From a virus, in the IMG/VR virus record IMGVR_UViG_3300020411_002758, positions 1-25,109 of that record: a stretch of 25,109 bases of DNA, one strand, 5' to 3'. The notes beneath the pieces are model-generated. The model had not been told where the DNA came from, searched no databases, and saw only the letters and a program-made list of their open reading frames with translations. The position numbers were made by a program, and so were the translations under genes. Shown here piece by piece: positions 22,089 to 25,109 of the stretch; position 1 is the first letter of the stretch, and each line of letters starts with the position of its first letter.

Positions 22089-22117
22089 ATTATGTCAAAA
22101 AATAACCTACATGTCAA
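22089..22117 (-). promoter_or_regulatory. Sigma-70 promoter for the 117-aa HTH gene
   Basis: Minus strand: TTGACA (22112-22117), 17-bp spacer ending TTTGA, CATAAT (22089-22094) with extended -10. It shares the upstream flank AAAATAGTTC. The ATG lies 27 nt after the -10. Confidence 0.9.
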
Positions 22118-22126
22118 GAACTATTT

Positions 22127-22312
22127 TTAAGTAGCTTCTAAAATAGCTTTGTACTGTATGTCCTCTGCCCTTTCGTCTGTCCACTTGTGCCCACAATCCC
22201 AGCACGTCATAGCTGGAACTATGACAGCTATTTGCCTATTGTTATATAGGAATTGTACTATTTCATTCTGTTCCTCGTATTCTACTGAGTTACACTGAGG
22301 GCAATTATTCAC
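22127..22312 (-). CDS. Small zinc-ribbon protein, 61 aa
   Basis: Two cysteine pairs, CPQC (4-7) and CWDCG (37-41), about 30 residues apart form a zinc ribbon. Between them lies a beta-hairpin-like stretch (IVQFLYNNRQIAVIVPAMT), as in the N-terminal domain of YgiT/MqsA-type proteins. The start is GTG (22310-22312) with a perfect AGGAGG 8 nt upstream. It is the last gene of the transcript from the promoter at 24876. It probably binds nucleic acid or protein; there is no nearby toxin gene to suggest an antitoxin. Function unknown. Confidence 0.8.
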   Translation of the reverse strand: MNNCPQCNSVEYEEQNEIVQFLYNNRQIAVIVPAMTCWDCGHKWTDERAEDIQYKAILEAT

Positions 22313-22324
22313 TTTATATTCCTC

Positions 22325-22462
22325 CTACCTTTTCCTAGCTAAATTAAGATTTAACTTAAGTTTGCTATTTTCTTCCTGCAATTCTTTGATACGTTGATAA
22401 GCTGAATATAACTGTTCATTTAAGTCAGCTACGTTTTTCTTATGAGCTTCTTCTTCAGTCAT
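22325..22462 (-). CDS. Small coiled-coil protein, 45 aa
   Basis: Read from the minus strand. The ATG at 22460-22462 overlaps the stop of the 69-residue gene by 8 nt, and the frame ends in TAG, whose last G begins the GAGG of the next gene's ribosome site. The whole peptide is one charged helix with leucine heptads (NVADLNEQL, RIKELQEENSKLKLNL) ending basic in ARKR, like a short bZIP. It fills the gap between two real genes and its stop coincides with the next ribosome site, so it is very probably translated. Function unknown; dimerisation or DNA contact is possible. Confidence 0.75.
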   Translation of the reverse strand: MTEEEAHKKNVADLNEQLYSAYQRIKELQEENSKLKLNLNLARKR

Positions 22463-22664
22463 CCAACATCTCGATTGCGTCTTGTTTCTCTTTTGCATTT
22501 GCTAGAATCTCCACTTGAGCATCGATAGCAGCCAAAACGTCTGGGTGCTCTCCAATACCCACTGGGTTTGTGAGATAAATCTCAATATTAGCCCGGGCTT
22601 CTGCAATGATGCCGTCATACTTAGACACCAAAGCATCCAAAATCAAATCTCTATCAACAGCCAT
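22455..22664 (-). CDS. Small hypothetical protein, 69 aa
   Basis: An all-helical acidic protein: LILDALVSKYDGIIAEARAN, a loop with NPVGIGEHPDV, then LAAIDAQVEILANAKEKQDA. This helix-loop-helix with the conserved-looking NPVGIGEHPD loop looks like a small family of accessory phage proteins, not identified. The ATG overlaps the TAA of the membrane protein before it (TAATG), and its stop overlaps the start of the 45-aa coiled-coil gene. Confidence 0.78.
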   Translation of the reverse strand: MAVDRDLILDALVSKYDGIIAEARANIEIYLTNPVGIGEHPDVLAAIDAQVEILANAKEKQDAIEMLDD

Positions 22665-22933
22665 TATTCTTTTCCCATTAATCCATTTATAAAATTAGTT
22701 AAAAACGCTTCTCTATTCCACAGAATTAGAAGGTTAAAAACTCCAAGTATTATACAACCGATAAAAAACAATATTCCTGCAAAGAATATTGTATACCAGC
22801 TTCTTAGTACAACATTACTATTATCATGCAAGCGAAGGTACTTCAGCGCAGGCATGAAAATAGCCGTAAAAGTCACTACAGCTCCTGACAAAGCAAAAGC
22901 CGCGTAAAAAATCATCATTTCCTCTAAATTCAT
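22664..22933 (-). CDS. Two-span membrane protein, 89 aa
   Basis: Two hydrophobic helices (about 6-30 and 45-72) are joined by a basic, hydrophilic loop (KYLRLHDNSNVVLRSW). A good ribosome site (AAGGACG) precedes the ATG. The charge distribution places the loop in the cytoplasm. It could be a holin-like or host-envelope-modifying protein, but it lies in an early accessory operon with no lysis gene nearby, so I do not assign holin function. Function unknown. Confidence 0.75.
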   Translation of the reverse strand: MNLEEMMIFYAAFALSGAVVTFTAIFMPALKYLRLHDNSNVVLRSWYTIFFAGILFFIGCIILGVFNLLILWNREAFLTNFINGLMGKE

Positions 22934-22948
22934 ACATCGTCCTTATTA

Positions 22949-23269
22949 CTAAGATTGCCAAGGCACTCCGTTCTCTTTTTGAGGGTTTTTTGATTCAGCT
23001 ATCTGTGCCGCAACAGCGGTCTCTACGTTAGAAACAACATTTGCTCCTAATATTGTTTTTGCCCAGCCAATTACTATGTCTTTAGTAACATCAGCATAAG
23101 CAATAAACTTTTTTAGGTCATTAACAGGTAGACTTTCTACTCCATAAACTCTACCCACATGATCTCCTACTACTTCATAACACTCCCAGTGGATAGCATT
23201 TATAACATCAGATTTATCTCCAAAGGTTCTATGTCTTTCTAAGTTAGTTATATCCCAAGTTACGGCCAT
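22949..23269 (-). CDS. Conserved phage protein of unknown function, 106 aa
   Basis: I set the start at the ATG giving MAVTWDITNLERHRT because AAGGAG lies 8 nt upstream; a frame reaching 23455 would run 175 nt into the neighbouring gene and has no ribosome site. The N-terminal half is beta-rich (VINAIHWECYEVVGDHVGRVYGV); the second half is VTKDIVIGWAKTILGANVVSNVETAVAAQIAESKNP, ending in GVPWQS. I recall the W-I/V-x-N-L-E-R start and the IGWxK ... VPW end from many marine phage proteins of unknown function. Its operon is accessory, so no function is inferred. Confidence 0.8.
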   Translation of the reverse strand: MAVTWDITNLERHRTFGDKSDVINAIHWECYEVVGDHVGRVYGVESLPVNDLKKFIAYADVTKDIVIGWAKTILGANVVSNVETAVAAQIAESKNPQKENGVPWQS

Positions 23270-23280
23270 TTTACTTCTCC

Positions 23281-23976
23281 TTAAGCCCTTAATCTTTGTT
23301 CTATATTTACACCATAGTTTACAAGATGTTTCAGGCTTCCCAGTTCGTAAGCTAACTGATGTGCGTTGAACCCTAAAGGTCTTGTTCCAGCCCACCAATT
23401 TGCATACATACCTTCTTTCCACTCTACCATTTCGTACACATATACCTCGTAGCATTTTGCTCCGTACTTCGATACATAATCCATCCTGGTATCTTCTTTT
23501 GTAACTATTGCTGCAGAGTTATAAAATACACTCCACACTATTTCATTTTCTGAAAATTCTTCGGACACGCACTGTTCAGGAAGCATATATGTTCCTGCTT
23601 TTTCTTCGTCTTTAGAAAGTTTCTGAGGAACACCCACTCGCTCTATTATGTTTTTAACAAAAGAGGGAGAGCGAAACATATAAGAAGCAATTTCAGAAAC
23701 TGGACTACCCGCTAGGTAGCCTTCAATAGCTGTTATTATTTCATGTTTGCTTGCAGGTTTTCCTCTGTTTTCTGCTTTTCTTTTATCCCTATAGGCTTTT
23801 TTATCTATGTACTCTTCTATAATAGTACTAAGCCTTTTAGTATTATAACTAATGTTTAATATAGCACATGCTTCCTTTTTAGTAATCGGACTTTCTGCAT
23901 CAAGCAGCTCTATTACATGCTGTATATTAGAATTAGTTAGTTTTTCGTGTGCTTTCTTTTTTACGCCTCTAGGCAC
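23281..23976 (-). CDS. Phage HTH protein, MPRGVKK family, 231 aa
   Basis: I choose the GTG at 23974-23976, giving MPRGVKKKAHEKL, because GGAGAAG lies 9 nt upstream and because I recall relatives in marine phages starting MPRGVK. A TTG at 23991 is the longer alternative. The N-terminal HTH (about 14-55) is IQHVIELLDAESPITKKEAC followed by AILNISYNTKRLSTIIEEY. A second HTH (about 75-105) is IITAIEGYLAGSPVSEIASY followed by MFRSPSFVKNII. A C-terminal domain (about 125-231) contains SVFYNSAAIVTKED and AGTRPLGFNAHQLAYELGSL. This suggests a sequence-specific DNA-binding protein of a large phage family with unknown task. It starts inside the end of the DUF3310 gene (overlap). Confidence 0.8.
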   Translation of the reverse strand: MPRGVKKKAHEKLTNSNIQHVIELLDAESPITKKEACAILNISYNTKRLSTIIEEYIDKKAYRDKRKAENRGKPASKHEIITAIEGYLAGSPVSEIASYMFRSPSFVKNIIERVGVPQKLSKDEEKAGTYMLPEQCVSEEFSENEIVWSVFYNSAAIVTKEDTRMDYVSKYGAKCYEVYVYEMVEWKEGMYANWWAGTRPLGFNAHQLAYELGSLKHLVNYGVNIEQRLRA

Positions 23977-24205
23977 GAGGATCTTCTCCAATACTTCTAC
24001 GCAGATACCATATAGCTTTTCTTATGTCTTCTTCTTCCTTTCCCTTTAGGTGGGCTCTCCAAACATACTTAAACGCATTGATTCTGCAATAATCTTGTAC
24101 CTCATCTTCTCCAAACGCAGCAGCCATAGCATCTATACACTCAATAGAGTCATCCCTGCTATAGTGCTCAGGAAGATTTACAGGATCATAAATGTCTGTT
24201 GTCAA
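23969..24205 (-). CDS. DUF3310 family protein, 78 aa
   Basis: The sequence shows the DUF3310 pattern: P-x-HY (LPEHYSRDDSIECIDAM), then YCRINAFKYVWRAHLKGKEEE and DIRKAIWYLRRSI. This family is common in phages and is sometimes annotated as nucleotide-kinase related, but its activity is not established. The start is TTG (24203-24205) with AGGAGGGG 5 nt upstream, a very strong ribosome site that decides the unusual start codon. It overlaps the neighbouring membrane protein gene by 20 bp and the HTH gene by 8 bp. It lies in one operon with MazG. Confidence 0.88.
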   Translation of the reverse strand: MTTDIYDPVNLPEHYSRDDSIECIDAMAAAFGEDEVQDYCRINAFKYVWRAHLKGKEEEDIRKAIWYLRRSIGEDPRA

Positions 24206-24443
24206 TATCCCCTCCTTTTAGTTTGAATTTCTGTAAAATTTCTTCAGTCTGTTTTGCAATTTCTAGCTGTTGAGCATTAAGGGCTTTTTTCTGTTCTTCT
24301 ACTGTGGGGTATTTCCACCACCAAATTATATCACCCATATCTGTTATCTCCTTAGCCATTGGTATGGCAAAATTTATTACCCAAAAGTAACAAACCCAAC
24401 CGTAACCAAGTACGGCAAGTATAGAAAGTAAATTATATATCAC
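24186..24443 (-). CDS. Membrane protein with cytoplasmic helical tail, 85 aa
   Basis: An N-terminal hydrophobic stretch (about 2-29, LLSILAVLGYGWVCYFWVINFA) is followed by a Trp-rich segment (IIWWWKYPTVEEQ) and a charged helix (ALNAQQLEIAKQTEEILQKF). The start is GTG (24441-24443), overlapping the MazG end by 11 bp; GAGG is immediately next to it, too near to be a good ribosome site, so re-initiation after MazG is likely. Single span, C-terminus probably in the cytoplasm. Function unknown. Confidence 0.72.
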   Translation of the reverse strand: MIYNLLSILAVLGYGWVCYFWVINFAIPMAKEITDMGDIIWWWKYPTVEEQKKALNAQQLEIAKQTEEILQKFKLKGGDIDNRHL

Positions 24444-24849
24444 CCTCTTGTCTGTTTTCGGACCGAAATGCTTCGAATCCGCCTGGGTATCTTGCTTCTA
24501 ATTTTCGAATGTTTTCTCGAATTACTTCTTCTGGAGTCACATTTAATGCATAAACAGCCTGCATCCAATACCACATGATGTCTCCTAGTTCTCGAACTGC
24601 ATGAAAATGTGTAGATTCACCCATTTCTTTTCCTTGGAAAACACACTTCTTTATGATCTCTGAGAACTCGCCGGTTTCGGCCGGAAGGCCGACAGCTGCG
24701 GTAAGTAGTTGAGGCCAATTTACCTCTGGCTCATCAATTCTTCTATGGGAAAGACCCGCCATACGATCCATAAACTTAGTATGTCTTAGAGTTTCTTCGG
24801 AAGTTACCGATATTACAAAGTCACGATATTCTTCTAAATCAATACTCAT
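24433..24849 (-). CDS. mazG: MazG-like nucleotide pyrophosphohydrolase
   Basis: Hydrolyses (d)NTPs, or possibly other nucleotides such as (p)ppGpp, to monophosphates; common in marine phages. The metal-binding residues are E58/E61/E64 (LPAETGEFSEIIKK) and E87/D90 (RELGDIMWYW), the all-alpha NTP pyrophosphatase pattern. I set the start at the ATG giving MSIDLEEY because GAGGAG lies 7 nt upstream and the -10 is 27 nt away; a longer frame to 24870 would include the ribosome site. At 138 residues it is a single MazG domain. It is the first gene of the transcript from 24876. Substrate not determinable from sequence. Confidence 0.9.
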   Translation of the reverse strand: MSIDLEEYRDFVISVTSEETLRHTKFMDRMAGLSHRRIDEPEVNWPQLLTAAVGLPAETGEFSEIIKKCVFQGKEMGESTHFHAVRELGDIMWYWMQAVYALNVTPEEVIRENIRKLEARYPGGFEAFRSENRQEGDI

Positions 24850-24875
24850 TTGCTTCTCCTCAATTTTCAAAAAGT

Positions 24876-24904
24876 ATTATCTCAAAAATCAAGAATTTTG
24901 TCAA
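24876..24904 (-). promoter_or_regulatory. Sigma-70 promoter for the MazG operon
   Basis: Minus strand: TTGACA (24899-24904), 17-bp spacer ending TTTGA, GATAAT (24876-24881), extended -10, upstream flank AAATACTTC. It lies right after the 38-aa gene. The MazG ATG lies 27 nt downstream of the -10. Confidence 0.9.
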
Positions 24905-24913
24905 GAAGTATTT

Positions 24914-25030
24914 TTAGCGAAACATGATCCATAACAAGATAAAAAATCCTATTAAAAATATAGAGGAGTGTTTAGGATCTGTCTTTATTGCCTGCCAAAG
25001 AGTGAGGTCCTCTTCGTCTTCTTCATTCAT
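24914..25030 (-). CDS. Putative single-span membrane protein, 38 aa
   Basis: Read from the minus strand. The ATG at 25028-25030 overlaps the stop of the oxygenase gene (ATGA). The peptide has an acidic start (MNEEDEEDLTLWQAIKTDPK) and a hydrophobic helix (SSIFLIGFFILLWIMF) ending in R. It ends 9 nt before the MazG promoter, so gene, promoter and next gene are packed without waste. The upstream ribosome site is poor (AGG 10-13 nt away); coupling with the oxygenase stop is likely. Function unknown. Confidence 0.65.
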   Translation of the reverse strand: MNEEDEEDLTLWQAIKTDPKHSSIFLIGFFILLWIMFR

Positions 25031-25109
25031 CGAAACCAACCTACTAGGGAATGACGCGCTCCAGCGGTCACGGGAGTGACTTGATGCCAGAGTTCTGATT
25101 TAAATATTA
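25027..25109 (-). CDS. 2OG-Fe(II) oxygenase, C-terminal fragment (cut by window edge)
   Basis: The last 26 complete codons before the stop at 25027-25029 read IFKSELWHQVTPVTAGARHS followed by LVGWFR. This is the C-terminal block of 2-oxoglutarate/Fe(II) oxygenases (prolyl-4-hydroxylase/PiuC type): a strand, then WH with the distal iron-binding His, PVT-x-G-x-R with the 2-oxoglutarate-binding Arg, and a hydrophobic last strand. Only the end is seen; the HxD motif lies outside the window. Such genes are frequent in marine phages; their substrates are mostly unknown. The stop overlaps the next gene start by 4 bp. Confidence 0.83.
   Translation of the reverse strand, partial: IFKSELWHQVTPVTAGARHSLVGWFR

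Noticed and set aside
22664-22933. Holin assignment for the two-span membrane protein
   Set aside because: No endolysin or spanin gene nearby, and the operon is accessory/early; topology alone is not enough.
23270-23455. N-terminal extension of the 106-aa gene (MLRGICVRNGRV...)
   Set aside because: Arg/Cys-rich shadow of the HTH gene on the same strand; AAGGAG sits before MAVTW.

Overview
This window is part of the genome of a lytic, probably marine, tailed phage. Nearly every base is coding and the sequence is AT-rich. Genes are packed head to tail with 1-30 bp overlaps. Nearly every recognisable product is a phage replication, recombination or nucleotide-metabolism protein, and no rRNA, tRNA, CRISPR array, integrase or transposase was seen. 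The gene set (family A DNA polymerase, stand-alone DnaG-type primase, DnaB/gp41-type helicase, gp46/gp47-like SbcC/SbcD pair, UvsW-like helicase, class Ia ribonucleotide reductase, ThyX, MazG, PC4-like protein, 2OG-Fe(II) oxygenase) resembles that of aquatic phages. Six near-consensus sigma-70 promoters and strong AGGAGG-type ribosome sites suggest a proteobacterial host that transcribes this region with its own RNA polymerase. The exact host and morphology cannot be read from the sequence.

Layout: bases 1-2313 hold three plus-strand genes, the end of a structural (tail or adhesin) block. A symmetric hairpin terminator at 2317-2349 separates them from everything else, which is on the minus strand and runs from the right edge (25109) to 2348. 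Read in the direction of transcription, the right edge carries the C-terminus of a 2OG-Fe(II) oxygenase and a small membrane protein. Next is an early/accessory block: MazG, membrane protein, DUF3310 protein, HTH protein, small proteins, zinc ribbon. Then come a promoter, a small HTH protein and a terminator; a PC4-like protein; and an NAD+-dependent DNA ligase split into two genes, each with its own promoter. A four-module HTH protein with its own terminator follows. The replication block is DnaB-type helicase, ThyX, primase and Pol I. The recombination and nucleotide block is UvsW-like helicase, ssDNA-binding protein, SbcD/SbcC, PD-(D/E)xK nuclease, 5' flap nuclease, NrdA and NrdB.

The genes work together as follows. 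RNR, ThyX and MazG (the last by pyrophosphohydrolysis) shape the dNTP pool. Helicase, primase, Pol I, 5' nuclease, ssDNA-binding protein and split ligase can run a fork and mature Okazaki fragments. SbcCD, the resolvase-like nuclease and the UvsW-like helicase can process recombination-dependent replication in the T4 manner, although the polymerase is family A.

Five very short genes were found by reading overlaps: 54, 32, 26, 45 and 38 residues. Four of them are single-span membrane proteins tucked between enzyme genes. Six promoters share a fixed architecture. In four of them the start codon lies exactly 27-28 nt after the -10 box. In the other two it lies 3 or 7 nt after, which predicts a leaderless primase mRNA and an unexplained start for the 130-residue gene. 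No stretch above 300 bp lacks a gene; the longest non-coding gaps (about 70-110 bp) hold promoters and terminators.
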